DNA of 64,000 bases from Coprinus comatus (GCA_034638255.1 JAWPGT010000022.1:310001-374000); one strand, 5' to 3'. Positions 8,909-19,975 are shown, numbered from the stretch's first letter. Numbers and translations are program-made. The notes: a model not told the origin generated them from the letters alone.

Positions 8909-11900
8909 TTAAAGAGAAGGTAGAGGCCCCGGAAGGTGGGGATAGGAACGATGGAACGCATCAACCAATTCAACAGCATGCTCAAGTTTGTTCGCTGGCA
9001 ACCAAGAAAACTCCTCATCCGTATCCTCGTATCCCAACCAAGCAACTTTGTAGAGTAGTTTGCAGGCCCGACGTCGGTCGATCTTGGAATTGACGATTCG
9101 GGAGATTTCGTACTCAACGTCGCCTTCGATTTCAATTGGCGGTGGTGGAGGATCTGAACGGTTCAGAAAGGGGTTAGCAGTAAACAGTTCAAGCATGGAT
9201 ACATGGAAGACAGGGTGTACAGAATGGAAATTCAGAGGTAATTGAAGTGTATAAGAAAGTGTACCAGGTTGTGCAATGATCTTGTAAGGACCCAAATACT
9301 TTTTGGCAAATTTCTTTGCAGGACGAGTAGTTTGGAAGAATTGAGCCTTAACAAATGCTTGATCACCGACTTTGAAGCTCGGCGACGGAAGTCGCTTTGC
9401 GTCGGCAGAAGCCTGATACCTTTTCTGAGCGGAAGCAATCTCTAACTTGAGAGTTGCATGCAACTCATCAAGGTTAGTCGTGAATTCACGAGCTCGAGCG
9501 GACACCAGGTCGCGTTCGGGGTAAACTGTAATATTAGGATGGTAACCCTTGTTAGCAAAGAATGGTGATACATTAGTGGAAGCATTCGGCGCATTGTTAT
9601 ACGCGAACTTGGCAAGCGGAAGAAGTTCTGACCAGTCGGTCTGCTGATAGTTACAGTAGATCCGAATGTACTGTTCAAGAGTTTGGTTAGTTCGTTCAGT
9701 TTGACCGTCACCTTTGGGATGATAACCCAAAGTGAAGTGAAGTCGCATGTTCAACGCTTCACCAAGTGATCGGAAGAAATGAGAAACGAACTCTGAACCA
9801 CAATCGGAAGTGACATGGGACAGTACACCATGCTTCAAGAACACATGGATAACAAATAGTCAGGCTAAGTCAGCAGAAGTAATTGTATCATGACAAGGAA
9901 TAAAAACAGCTTGCTTCATGAATTGGTCAACAACAATGAGAATCACATTGAAGCCAGAAGAAGTGGGAAGCTTCTCAATGAAGTCCATTGAGATAGAATC
10001 CCAAGGGCAAGAAGGAATTGGAAGCAGCTTAAGCAAGCCATAGGGCTGATGATGCTGCAGTTTAGATTGCATACAGGTTACACAACTCTTGATAAAGAGT
10101 TTGACAGTTTCCCAAATACCAGGCCATGTATAGTCTCGATGAATAAGCTCAAGAGTTTTATTCTGACTGTAATGACTAGCAAGGGGATGGTTGTGATGAT
10201 ATTGCATAACCCAAACCTGAAGGTTCTCAGTGTTGGGGATGTAGATCCTGCTGTCAAGGCAAAGGAATCCATGATTGTCCCTAGACCACTGACCTGTCGG
10301 TTCGACGAGGTGTTTGGTGATCTCGGCATTGGAAGAAAGAGAAGAGAGTATATCAGAATGAAGCTTAGAAATGTCAGCAATAACAGAAGCACGAAGAGCA
10401 GGGGTAAGAAGATACATAGCACGAACAGAGGCCGCAAGTTGGTCTTGAGTGAAGACCGGTCGGAAGTTGTGAGGATTAACGGCTGCATAGCTGACTCCCC
10501 CCTCCTTAGGGTAGACGTCCCACCGACAAGTAAGAGCATCAGGCTTAGTGCTGAGGCACCCAGGTCAGAAGTGAATAACAAGATTAAAACCAGAGAGGTA
10601 CTCAGACCAGCGAGCTTGCCGACGAGTAAGAACCTTAGTAGTAGAAAAGTATTCCAAATTTTTGTGATCGGTGACAACATCAATCGGAAGCGAAGCTCCT
10701 TCAAGATAGTGTCACCAGATTCGGAAAGCTTCGAAGATGGCAAGAAGTTCTTTATCGTGGGTGTCATAGTTGAGTTCGGGAGCGGAAAAGGTACGGGAGT
10801 GGAAAGCAACAGGGTGGATGTCACCGTCATTGGTAAGTAAAGAAATAATAGCAGCAAGAGCGTAGTCGGAAGTGTCGGTCTCGACAATGATTTGAGCATC
10901 AGGGACCCAATGAGTAAGCACAGGAGCACAAGTAAATGCTTTTTTGAGAGCATTGAAAGCATCCCAAGCTTCGTCGTCAAACAACCAAGCTACACCCTTT
11001 CGAGTGAGCCTTGTCAGAGGGACAACAATGTCGGAATATCCATAGATAAAGCACTGATAGAAGTTTGCAAAACCCAAGAAAGATTGAATGTCCTTTACCT
11101 TTTTCAGTTCGGGCCAGTCTTGAATAATTTGAACCTTGTCCTGAGCCATAGTAAGACCTCCAGAGCCGAGAATGTAGCCAAGATATTCCACCGATTTGGA
11201 ATGAAATTCACATTTGTCAGCACAAGCATAAAGACCATGCTTGCGCAGACATTTGAGAACTTCGTGGACATGTTTTTTATGAGAAGCAATGTCGTCAGAA
11301 TAAATGAGAATGTTGTCAAGATAGACGACTACACAGACATCGAGCATATCCGAAAAGATGTCATTCATAAAGCATTGAAAAGCAGCGGGAGCATTGGTAA
11401 GCCCGAATGGCATGACAAGCCATTCAAACGAACCATAGCGAGTTCGGAAAGCCGTTTTCCATTCATTGCCTTTGGCGATACGAACGAGATGATAAGCATG
11501 ACAGAGGTCAATCTTGGTGTAGATATGAGCCTTTCGGGGAGAGTCTAAGAGGTCGGAAATGAGTGGAAGTGGGTAACGGTCCTTTTTAGAGATGCGATTA
11601 AGACCACGGAAATCAACACAGAGTCGGAGGGATCCGTCCTTCTTTTTTACGAAAAGAACAGGTGCGGCATGAGAAGAAGAAGATTGTCGAATGAAACCAG
11701 AAGTTAAGTTCTCGTCGATGAACTCACGTAAGGCCTCGAGCTCGATTTGCAACAGCAAATAGAGCACACCGATAGGTGGTGAGGTGCCTTCCTCAAGATC
11801 AATCTTAAGGTCGTAAGGTCGGTGAGGTGGTAACGTGTCGGCTTTGGCTTTGCTGAACACGTCGGCGAATTCATGATATTCGGAAGGGATGGCAGAAAGG

Positions 11901-12784
11901 TCAGGGGGTTCTGGTGAAGCAGATTTGAGAGCGGCAGCGGCAGCTCAAACGTTAGACTTGAGATCCAATGTGAACTGTTGCGAACCAGGCAGTCGGCGAG
12001 CACAATCGAAAGCAATTGCATTCACGAAACTGATGTGTGGCTTGATCGGTGATGCAGAGGCAGAGCACCCTACAGGAGTGACAGAAGAAACAAGATTGTC
12101 AGAAGACGAGTCGGAAGGATTGACATCGGAAACGTTGGAAAGAGATGGAGTGACAGGGGCATCGGCCACCGTCGGTTTTCGCAGCGAAGCAGAGAGAGCA
12201 AGATCAGTGTTAGTCATAGATCGGAAAGATATACTGCCCGAGACCCAGTCAATCAACGGATTGTAGCAGGTGAGCCAGTTGTAACCAAGAACCATAGCAC
12301 ACGAAGAGTCAAGCCGAGTCACATAGAAATCAATAGCCATAGATTCACCAGAGGGAAAAGTAATAGGTAAGGACAGAGATTGGTTAATATAAGAGTTAGA
12401 AGAGCCATCGAATAATCGTAATTCAACTGGAGGACAAGAACTAGTGGGTATAGCGAACTCGCAAACGAATTTGGTGTCAATGAAGCAATGAGTAGAACCA
12501 CTATCAATAAGAGCAACAATTGGCGATTCGGAACAAGAAGCAAAACAAGGAGCGGAAGAAGACAAAGGAATATGAAGTGAATCGGGGTTAGAAAGAGCGG
12601 AAGCATTCAAACGAACAAAGGGAATAGTGCAGGGAGGAAGAACGCGATCCTCGGTCTGCACACCTGAAGGATCGCAGATCAGTTTCCCGAACTCTCGGTT
12701 TGAGAGGACGAGGTCGTTTCCGAAGTCGTAGTAGCTGCCCGAGCCTTGGCTTTCTCCGCTTCCGAAGCTGCTTTCTTCCGACAA
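8909..12784 (-). pseudogene. Gypsy A pol: protease, RT, RNase H, integrase, chromodomain
   Basis: All parts lie in one minus-strand frame with no indel over 3.9 kb. Order: protease (LIDSGST, about residue 94), reverse transcriptase (VDFRGLNR, MPFGLTNAP, YLDN at 11312-11323), RNase H ([20 protein letters not shown]), integrase zinc region, integrase core (DCGSEFVSHF, HPKGDGQTERTNQ), a GPYKII-type C-terminal region and a chromodomain (YEISRIVNSK...YKVAWLGYEDTDEEFSWLP). Four in-frame TGA codons occur at 11945-11947, 10712-10714, 10565-10567 and 9860-9862; each sits where Arg CGA is expected. The second catalytic Asp of YLDD is Asn, explained by CpG-to-CpA. The frame is -1 relative to gag. The copy cannot make a functional polyprotein. 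Confidence 0.95.
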
Positions 12785-14259
12785 ACGCTAACACTGTGAC
12801 CGGCGGTGCCGCAGAAGAGGCAGAGGTTGTTAGCAATCCGATGTTGACGTTCTTCGGCGGTGAGCTTGCCATTAGAGTCAAGTTTATTGGAGAGATCGGT
12901 TGCAGGTTTAGGAGTAGTGGAAGTAGTAGCAGTGGCTTTCGGAGCAGGGGTCGCCAATTTGGTTTTATTGGATGACTTGGACTTGGAAGACGATTGACCC
13001 GATGTGGAAGTAGAAGTGGAAGAATTGGAAGTGGAAGACTGAGTAGTCGCAGCGGGAGTATTCGGCGGGTTGCGACTTGCAACACGCTTCTTTTTGCGTT
13101 GACGTTCCCAATAGCGTTGATCGATATGAATGCAAGTGTCACGCATATCGGCAAGAGAGGTTGGTTTACCCTGGGGTAGTGCATAGAGAGTGTCTTTGAG
13201 TCGGTCGGGAAGACCTTTGTAATAGGTGCGGCAGAGAAGATAATCAGGGTATTGGAGGACCCCGGCCAAACGGTTGAACTTGACATTGTAGGTCGCGATT
13301 GGACCGCCTGAAGCCATAGTGAGGTTGTCCAATTCCTCCGCAGCTTCAGCGACTAAGTCGGAACAGCCGAAGTTAGCGGTGAGTTCTAGGACGAATAGAT
13401 CCCAGTCGGTGTACCAGGGGACTAACATCCAGTCATGAGTATTCTTGAGCACAGTTTGAAACCATTGATGGGCAGAACCCGAGAGATAGGAGAGAGCGAA
13501 CCCGACCCGACTGACGTCGGAGGCCAGGCTCTGATGGTGTTGGAAATAGAGACGGCATTGGAAAAGGAATTCCGACAGCTTCGTTGGTTTAGAACCATCA
13601 AAGACTGCGGGTTCACGAATATGTGCGTGATCCAACGTCCGAACAGGAGGATTAGGGGCAGGAGTAGCCGAGGCATGGGCCTGGGCGGTCAAGGCACGAC
13701 TAAGTGTGCCGAGACCATGCAAGAATGCTTGTAGTTGATCCTCCACATTATCCCGACCATGCTGTTGGGCCAAGGGTGGATCGGGATTGTTCGGGTGTTC
13801 GTCATTATCATCTGCATTATTGTCATCATCATCATTGCCACCGCCACCACCGCCACCATCACCACCATCACCACCGTCAGGTGGGTTTGGGGGGTTTTGC
13901 GGAACTCCGTTAATAGGATCGGCTGGAAAATGGGGATTTTCGGGATGATTTTCGGGATCAGAATCCCTTTCGTTCTCGTCCATCGGAACTTCAGGACGAA
14001 AACCACCGGGAGGGTTCGGAGTTGGGTTGTTAGCTCGGTGATGACCAAAGTTAAATGCAGGTAGACCTCCGCGACCACGAATATTGGTCGCAGAGTTGGA
14101 TCGAGAAAGATTCGGTGAACGATAACCAGAGGGAGTAGGGGTAAGAGGGGAACCAGTATCAAAAATAGACCTAGCAGCAGGAGTAACCTGAACACGAGCA
14201 GGTTCTTCGGCCTGAACATGAGCAGACCGGGAAGGAACAGTAGTAGTAATTCCAGACAT
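12679..14259 (-). CDS. Gypsy A Gag (capsid and nucleocapsid)
   Basis: Starting at the ATG 14257-14259, about 44 nt inside the 5' LTR, the ORF has 526 codons and no internal stop; two further upstream codons are open but the first is GTG. The N-terminal 190 residues are disordered (Pro, Gly and Asp/Asn rich, with polyGly). The middle part (EPAVFDGSKPTKLSEFLFQC, then WFQTVL...WDLFVLELTANFG) is a retrotransposon gag capsid domain. A CCHC zinc knuckle, CLFCGTAGHSVSVC, lies near residue 482. The end overlaps the start of pol by about 105 nt in another frame, so pol was probably made by -1 frameshifting. Confidence 0.92.
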   Translation of the reverse strand: MSGITTTVPSRSAHVQAEEPARVQVTPAARSIFDTGSPLTPTPSGYRSPNLSRSNSATNIRGRGGLPAFNFGHHRANNPTPNPPGGFRPEVPMDENERDSDPENHPENPHFPADPINGVPQNPPNPPDGGDGGDGGGGGGGNDDDDNNADDNDEHPNNPDPPLAQQHGRDNVEDQLQAFLHGLGTLSRALTAQAHASATPAPNPPVRTLDHAHIREPAVFDGSKPTKLSEFLFQCRLYFQHHQSLASDVSRVGFALSYLSGSAHQWFQTVLKNTHDWMLVPWYTDWDLFVLELTANFGCSDLVAEAAEELDNLTMASGGPIATYNVKFNRLAGVLQYPDYLLCRTYYKGLPDRLKDTLYALPQGKPTSLADMRDTCIHIDQRYWERQRKKKRVASRNPPNTPAATTQSSTSNSSTSTSTSGQSSSKSKSSNKTKLATPAPKATATTSTTPKPATDLSNKLDSNGKLTAEERQHRIANNLCLFCGTAGHSVSVCRKKAASEAEKAKARAATTTSETTSSSQTESSGN

Positions 14260-14290
14260 AGACACAAGAGAGACAGTACCAGAAGCTTGG

Positions 14291-14302
14291 AGTCTGATAT
14301 AC
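14291..14302 (-). promoter_or_regulatory. Gypsy A primer site, predicted self-priming
   Basis: On the coding strand, two bases after the 5' LTR, the sequence is ATATCAGACT (14300 to 14291). Its exact reverse complement, AGTCTGATAT, occurs inside the LTR at 14542 to 14533, 33 nt downstream of a TATA-like tatttaat. This is the arrangement of Tf1/sushi elements, whose mRNA 5' end anneals to the primer site. I see no tRNA-like TGG start here. Confidence 0.65.
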
Positions 14303-14819
14303 TGTTAAGAACGGGGATCGGAGATGAGCTAGCGATGTCAGATTGAGGCTTCGGCTTCAACGTATGTGTTGCACCCTTCCGATACTGCGATTAGCCTCAC
14401 TTGCAAGAGGACCGAACGGTCGGAAAGAATGTCAGGAGGAATTATGGAGGAGAGTAGAGAATGAGAGCAGAGGCAAGATTGACTTAGAGTCGGAACAAGA
14501 CAGAGACAGAGATGAGTGCGGATACTATGTTGATATCAGACTAAAGAATGTACAGGAGCGACTAGCGATTAAATACATTGTTTACCGATATCGGAATATA
14601 ACATATCAAAACATAAGATGACAGAACAATGGGCCGACATACTAAAAAGGATGATGCCGACTGAAAAGGGAAATAGCCGAAATAGGAAGTTGGGAATGGA
14701 ACAAGCAAATAATTGATGAAGGCCCAAGAGGTCGGCAACCGATAACAAGATTGACAGTCGGAACTGTCGGAAGGTCGGATGAGTTGTCGGAAGGTTGGTC
14801 AGTGGCACGGTACGTGACA
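14303..14819 (-). repeat. LTR A, 5' LTR of gypsy A
   Basis: 517 bp, same termini as 6794-7309, followed by the target duplication CTGGG at 14820-14824. I count about 27 CpG. On the coding strand it holds a TATA-like box near 14568-14575 and a predicted transcription start at 14542. Confidence 0.95.
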
Positions 14820-14835
14820 CTGGGATAGTACTTGA

Positions 14836-15947
14836 AGCCCAGTGAAAAAAAAATATGAGTGTTTACAACTGTTTATAAGTATTTATGAGTCTGAACACAG
14901 AATATAACTATTTATGAGAAATCTTGAGTCTAAAATCTGAGTAAATATGATGATATGTCAGTTTTCATGACTTTAGTGTCAGACTCAGAGAATGTGAGGT
15001 TTTGTCCCTGACCTCATTAAAACTAATTGGTGTGGGAATATTTAGACAAATTTTGATGGTATATGTTTGCATACAAGACATATGTGAATGAACAAGAGGG
15101 TATATACACAATATATTACACTACATTTGAAAGAGATCTAGCACTAGTTAATGAGTATATTAGAAATAAAATAATACATTTGGTTCAAGTATCACATACC
15201 TTATACACACTTTGTAAACCAGCATCAGCACCTCGATTCCAATTTCACGCCCTCCCAGCAGAACCAAAAGGATCTATTCAACCTTCTTCATTGAAATGTA
15301 TGCATCTGAACATTCGCCATTTGAACTTTGGTTTATTATTCTTTGTTCTACCTACTTCCTCCCCCTGGACAGTGGAATATGCACATGGTGTAATGAGTCC
15401 AGTCATTGGTGTAACTCAAAGTCACACTGAGTTTATGTTAATAATAAGTGTGATGTAATAATCTTTTGTCTGGCTTTGCAGTGTCCTTGTAGTGTAGAGG
15501 TATTATTGTAGTTAAAATAGTCATTAGTCATTAGATACCAGGTTTGATTCCAGCTAATAACAGCACCTTTAATTACTTTAAATTGATAATTTAAGTTATA
15601 GTATATAATATATAATAAATGTGATAATAAGTATAATTTGTCAGATTCTCTCATGGAAATTCTCATATTTTGTTGAGGCATATTAAGTGGAAATTCATAT
15701 TAGTGTCATATTATCTGATGTTTTCTGATGTATTGTTAAATACCCATACCTATCTGTATGGATAGAAAATAACTTCTCATAACTTTTGACTTTACCATGG
15801 GAAAAGTCAGGTAAAGTTATGAGAAGTCACAAAATGAGGATGAAAAGTGTCCAGATTTCATGACTTCTCATAACTCTACCCAAGAAAATATGAGTCATAT
15901 TTTCTCAGGTATAGTTAGGAATACCCATATCCTTTTTTCACTGGGCT
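14836..15947. mobile_element. Non-autonomous inverted-repeat DNA element
   Basis: The ends are inverted repeats: left AGCCCAGTGAAAAAAAATAT and the reverse complement of the right end AGCCCAGTGAAAAAAGGATA. The trinucleotide TGA flanks both ends (14833-14835 and 15948-15950), a possible 3-bp duplication. The interior is AT-rich with no convincing transposase; a 131-codon frame at 15063-15458 shows no recognisable domain. Near the right end an interrupted palindrome (15772-15827, arms acttctcataact...) and a further copy of acttctcataact near 15871 look like subterminal repeats. Superfamily is uncertain. Confidence 0.65.
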
Positions 15948-15952
15948 TGAAG

Positions 15953-16736
15953 GGAGACCCTTGTACTTGTTTCAGGAGCAATGCTTGGCATAATGGCTAG
16001 GAGCAGTTTGTTTACAGTGGTTGCAGAAATAACTTTGGCAGTGTGGTAGGAAATGGTTATGTCCATTACATGCAGGGCACCAACACTATGTGGATTTAAT
16101 TGGTGGCATGTATGGGGTCTGGGGACATTGGCTGAGAACATCTCATGTGATAGCAGATTGGTCAGGTTCCAGGCCCATTGCTCGAGCATGTAGTGGTTCC
16201 TGAGGAGGGATGTGAGTCACTTCCAAGTCTCCAGAAAGGGTTCTGTCCCTTTGAGTCTCAAGGTTGCTAGTGCTAACATATTGTGGTCCAAAACTAATGC
16301 TGAAGAGCAAAGGTCTTGAATTTCAGGATCTGTCAAGATCTTGGAAAAGCTGGTGGAGGCCAGCATGCTCTGGTTGTGAAAAACCATTTGATTGGAGTTT
16401 TTGACAAGTGTGGGCCAAGGTGTCCCAAATGTACAGTTCCTTAGCTCTTTGAGGAAAGCAACTAGATAGGTCTTCCTGAAGGGTGTGAAGGAGTGTGCAG
16501 TATTCAGAGTTGTTTTGATGAACAGATTGGAGGTCAGTGATGTATGTTTCACATGATAATTGGAATTGAACAAGCTGAGTATCAGGGGAATATGGGATAG
16601 GGATGCATGAGGTAGAACCATTGGCAGGAGCCAAGGTTTGGGTTGGGAGTATGGTGGTGGAGGCATTGGTAGTAATAGTAGTGGATGTGTTGGGAGGAGA
16701 GTAGAGCATCAAACTGAGGATTTGGTTAGAGTCCAT
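15953..16736 (-). pseudogene. Extra ORF after the chromodomain of gypsy H
   Basis: An ORF starts at ATG 16734-16736, and its first bases overlap the stop of the chromodomain frame (ATGGACTCTAA, stop at 16726-16728). It reads MDSNQILSLMLYSPPNTSTT and continues to 16323; further pieces in other frames reach 15953. One frame near 15960-16090 has a dense Cys/His run (CPACNGHNHFLPHC, then CNHCKQTAPSHYAKHC), a zinc-binding pattern. I do not recognise the family. Stops and frame changes make it a relic. The arrangement shows that this gypsy lineage carried a separate gene downstream of integrase. Confidence 0.6.
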
Positions 16737-17815
16737 GTTTCTCTTTATAGTCTTTTAGAATTGCTCCTGAATTGGTAAGATTCAATTCAGGCTCCCAAGA
16801 ATCTTCCATGGAAGAGTATCCTTTCCAATGAACAAGATACCATCTTGTCCTTGGCATTCCTTGGTGGTTAAGAATACTTTCTACTTTATACTCCTCTTCT
16901 CCATTTACAATGTCTGGAGGTAATGCTGTAAACATTTGGCCATATATGTCATTCTTCTTGACTAGGGTAAGAAGCTGGATATGGAATCTGTTGTGGATTC
17001 TCCAAGTCTTTGGTAACTCTAGCTCATAGGTGGTTGTCCCTATTTTGCATAGAATTTTGAAGGGGCCTTCTCTCTGTTATGCCATCTTCTTAGATTTGTA
17101 TTTGATTTGGAGGTTTCTGTTATTGAGCCAGACCTGTTGTCCTGGTTCTAGGGTTGGTAATGGTCTGTTCAATTGAGTGGCCATAAGTTGGTGCATATGT
17201 TCATGAGCTTCCTGAGCCTGTTCTCTTGTTTGTTTGAGGTATTCAAATTAGGAAGAGATAGATGGAATGTTTGAGGGTTCCTCTTTTGTGTAAAAGGTTT
17301 TAGGTGCATAGCCATACATTAGCTCAAATGGTGTTTGAGAGCAGCCAGCATGGGTGCAAGAATTGTGTGTAAATTCAAGGATGGGCAGTGCTTATACCCA
17401 AGAGTTGGGGTTTGCAGAGCAATAGATGGATAGAAATAGTTCAATCTCTTGATTGAATCTTTCAGTTGATCCATCAGATTGGGGGTGATAAGCAGTCAAG
17501 TATGCTGGTTCTATATTTAGTTTTGAATAGAATTCCTGCATTGACTTGGTGATGAATTGGGGTCCTCAATCTGAGATAACCTTTTTGGGAGTTCCAAATT
17601 TTGAGAATAACTATTCTAACAATAGCTCAGCTATGTCATCAGTGGTGGCTGTTTTCGAGGTAGGAATAATTAATATCCCCTTTGTAAGTCCATGGTCCAC
17701 TATGGACAAAATAGAGTCATAGGGGCCATCTGGCAGTAGATCCATAATCATATCCATGGAGATTTGGGTGAATGTGTTATGGTTTCTATATTTATCACAC
17801 TTAATCATTAGTTCT
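16726..17815 (-). pseudogene. Gypsy H pol relic: integrase and chromodomain
   Basis: Minus-strand frames read integrase core (SMDMIMDLLPDGPYDSILS, IVDHGLTKG, YHPQSDGSTERFNQE) with several in-frame stops, then a chromodomain at 16726-16935 (EEYKVESILNHQG...YLVHWKGYSSMEDSWEPE). The relic is cut at about 17815, where LTR B begins, so the upstream reverse transcriptase is lost. The pol 3' end and downstream ORF are oriented toward unit H, which fits H being its 3' LTR. Confidence 0.82.
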
Positions 17816-17825
17816 AATGATGGAT

Positions 17826-18596
17826 GATAGTATACTTCCTCTTATCTGTTTCATACAGCCTTGGACTGATGTTTTGTATAGCCTCAGACTAGTAGTTTCT
17901 ACGGACTTCCACTTGTCATTTCACTCACTGTTTCAGTTGTAGATAGTTTCACTCTCCTGTCTCACATGTATCAAGCATAGCCTACAACCTGTACTTGTAG
18001 TTGTATAAATACATGGACAGTGACAGAGGTTAAGCTTCAGCTTAACACTCTAAGTTGTTTCTCTCTTTGTTACTCTCACTCTGTTCTCTGCCTTGACAAA
18101 CCTAGAAACTGGAGTCAGCTCTAACTCTTATATGAACAGCTTATTAGTAAGGAATACCTGTGATCTACAATCTGTGTACTGTGGAGGTTGTCCCCCAAAA
18201 GTAGTCTCAGTAAGAGTAGACATTCTCCTCCTACAAGCACCTTGAAGAGGTCCATTGTAGCATCGTCTATATTGAAATGGAGGTATAGGCAAGAATCATA
18301 ACATTGTGTTAAGCTACAACTTGATGAATCCCTAACCAGGATCTCTGTCATTGTCTTCCTCTGTGAACCTCTAACCCAGGTCTCTGCACTCGTCACCCTC
18401 CCCAACCCAACTCTGTGTGAACTCCTAACCAGAGTCTCTGCAATCCTTTGCTTTTATTCCTTTGACAACTGCCTAACCCGCAACTGTCATTATTTGGAAA
18501 ATTAGCACAAACCTTCATGCATAAGATCAAGATCCAGGCTGATAACATACCTTGCCATTGAGCAGGTCTACCTTAAGCAAGTAGTGGCTGAGAACA
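17826..18596 (+). repeat. LTR B (5' LTR of gypsy B)
   Basis: About 640 bp from 17955 on are shared with 62178-63337 (apart from a solo LTR there). A TATA-like gtataaatac lies at about 18003. The start is estimated from similarity of 17826-17950 to 590-720 and is uncertain. After the LTR, 18597-18619 resembles the gypsy B leader at 63338-63358 and ends in GGGCT, the target of the gypsy C insertion. A 94-codon antisense frame inside (18121-18405) is preserved in both copies but shows no domain. Confidence 0.7.
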
Positions 18597-18619
18597 TACC
18601 CTCTTAAAGAAGAAGGGCT

Positions 18620-18984
18620 TGTAAGGGTGACTCACATCAGTGACGAACGGCCCAACAACTAGCAAGGAATCCAAAGTTATATTTGATCAGAAACATATTA
18701 CAGAACAGATACAACATACCTAGTGAGGAATCCAAAGAGAAAGAGTTGGGGATTCACTCACACAGGCTACACACAATATATACTACTATGCAAACAGAGA
18801 TGCCAGCTATTGTCCAGAGGGATGTCATAACATGGACAATGGGAACAATGGGGGACAAGTCATGTGAGGGGGCAAGTGGTGAAAGTGTGAAGTCGGGAGG
18901 TGTTCCGATGGAAGTTGGAATGTCAGAGGATCGGTCGGTAGTCGGTGTGTTGGTGTAAGGGTCGGTGAGGAAGGTCCCCTTACA
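18620..18984 (-). repeat. LTR C, left LTR of gypsy C copy 1
   Basis: 365 bp, TGTAAGGG...CCCTTACA. It is followed at 18985 by the polypurine tract of the minus-strand element (C-run at about 18990-18996). It differs at many CpG sites from the right LTR. Confidence 0.95.
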
Positions 18985-19975
18985 TCTACCCCCCCTTCTA
19001 GGGTGCAGCGTCTTGATGTACCTGTGAACTGAGTGCAAGGTCGGAAAGGAATGGAGTTGAAGGCTGTGGAATGGATAAGTCGAGGTGCAGTGAGGTTCTT
19101 GCGATAGAACTCGGCAATCTTTTTGGGGGTGTGGATGTCAGCTGCGAGTTCCCAAGAGTTCTTTTCCATGCTGAAGTCTTGCCACTTGATCAGAAATCTG
19201 AGTTTACCTCGTTGCACTTTACTGTCCAATATTTCTTCTACTTCCCATTCCTCTTCATTGTCCACCAGTATTGGCATCAGTATTTTTGTTGGCTTCTGAC
19301 CAGGGATCAGGTCTTCGGGAGCTGGGGTGAGTTTAGCCACATTGAACACCGGGTGCAGGCGAGACAACCTTCGGGGAAGCTTGAGCTGATATGCCCCAGG
19401 CCCGACCTTGCAGTCGATGGTGAAAGGACCTAACCATGTGTGCTTGAACTTCTTTGAGGGCCAACTCGTTGCAATGTCTGATGCATCGAGGTAAACCATG
19501 TTACCTGTCTTGAGCTCAGGGGCGGGGGTCTGACATCAATTGTAGTACTTCACCATATTATCCTTTGCCTTCACCAGTGCCGACTTTGCTTCTTCTAGTG
19601 CTGACTCCATCTGGGTTTTGAACTCATTGACCGTTTTGAGTCGGGAGGGGTGTTGTTGGGGTTCGAAGCCCATGCGAGGGTCACAGCCAGTGTCTAACAC
19701 AAAGGGCGATTGGTGGGTCGCAGTGTGAACATGGTTGTTGTGTTGGAATTCGGCGAGCGGGAGAAGGTCATACCAATTGTTCTGTCTTTGGTTAACAAAG
19801 ACTCAGATGTACTGGTCAAGTTCTTGGTTAACTTGTTTGGTTTGACCATCGGCTTGTGGGTGCCAAGCTGTAGTCACAGTGACCTTGATGCCTAAGAGTT
19901 GGTACAACTTGTGGGTGAATTCTGACACGAACTGCGGGCCTCGGTCAGAGACAACACATTGAGGTAGGCTGTGGA
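18985..19975 (-). pseudogene. Gypsy C copy 1 pol: integrase end and chromodomain
   Basis: Minus-strand frame with the end of the integrase core (HPQADGQTKQVNQELDQYI near 19800-19860), the DMVYLDASDI linker, the LGPFTIDCKVGPGAY and PVFNVAKL region, and a chromodomain (EWEVEEILDSKVQRGKLRFL, 19200-19280) ending near 19000. In-frame stops occur near 19535 and 19790. It differs from copy 2 at many CpG-type sites, whereas the part on the other side of copia F is nearly identical to copy 2. Confidence 0.88.

Larger units (their letters stand above)
6794..14819 (-). mobile_element. Complete Ty3/gypsy chromovirus A with antisense accessory ORF
   Basis: An 8,026-bp element with two LTRs (516 and 517 bp, TGTTAAG...GTGACA) lies between perfect 5-bp target duplications CTGGG at 6789-6793 and 14820-14824. 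On the minus strand the order is LTR, a primer region, gag, protease, reverse transcriptase, RNase H, integrase, chromodomain, polypurine tract, LTR. A plus-strand ORF of 345 codons sits between the chromodomain and the 3' LTR. The pol frame is free of indels but has four TGA stops. The two LTRs differ at roughly a dozen sites, mostly CpG positions, so the insertion is moderately young. Confidence 0.96.

Noticed and set aside
9860..11947. In-frame TGA codons as selenocysteine or a variant genetic code
   Set aside because: They replace Arg CGA in several unrelated families, while real ORF ends also use TGA; CpG mutation explains them better.
13704..14064. Plus-strand His- and Ile-rich frames
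   Set aside because: They are the reverse strand of the Gly/Asp/Asn-rich low-complexity part of gypsy A Gag.
15063..15458. A 131-codon plus-strand frame in the inverted-repeat element as a transposase
   Set aside because: No catalytic motif or domain is visible and the composition matches the AT-rich surroundings.
18121..18405. A 94-codon minus-strand frame repeated almost unchanged at 62862-63146
   Set aside because: It lies wholly inside LTR B copies; its conservation follows from the LTR sequence and it shows no domain.
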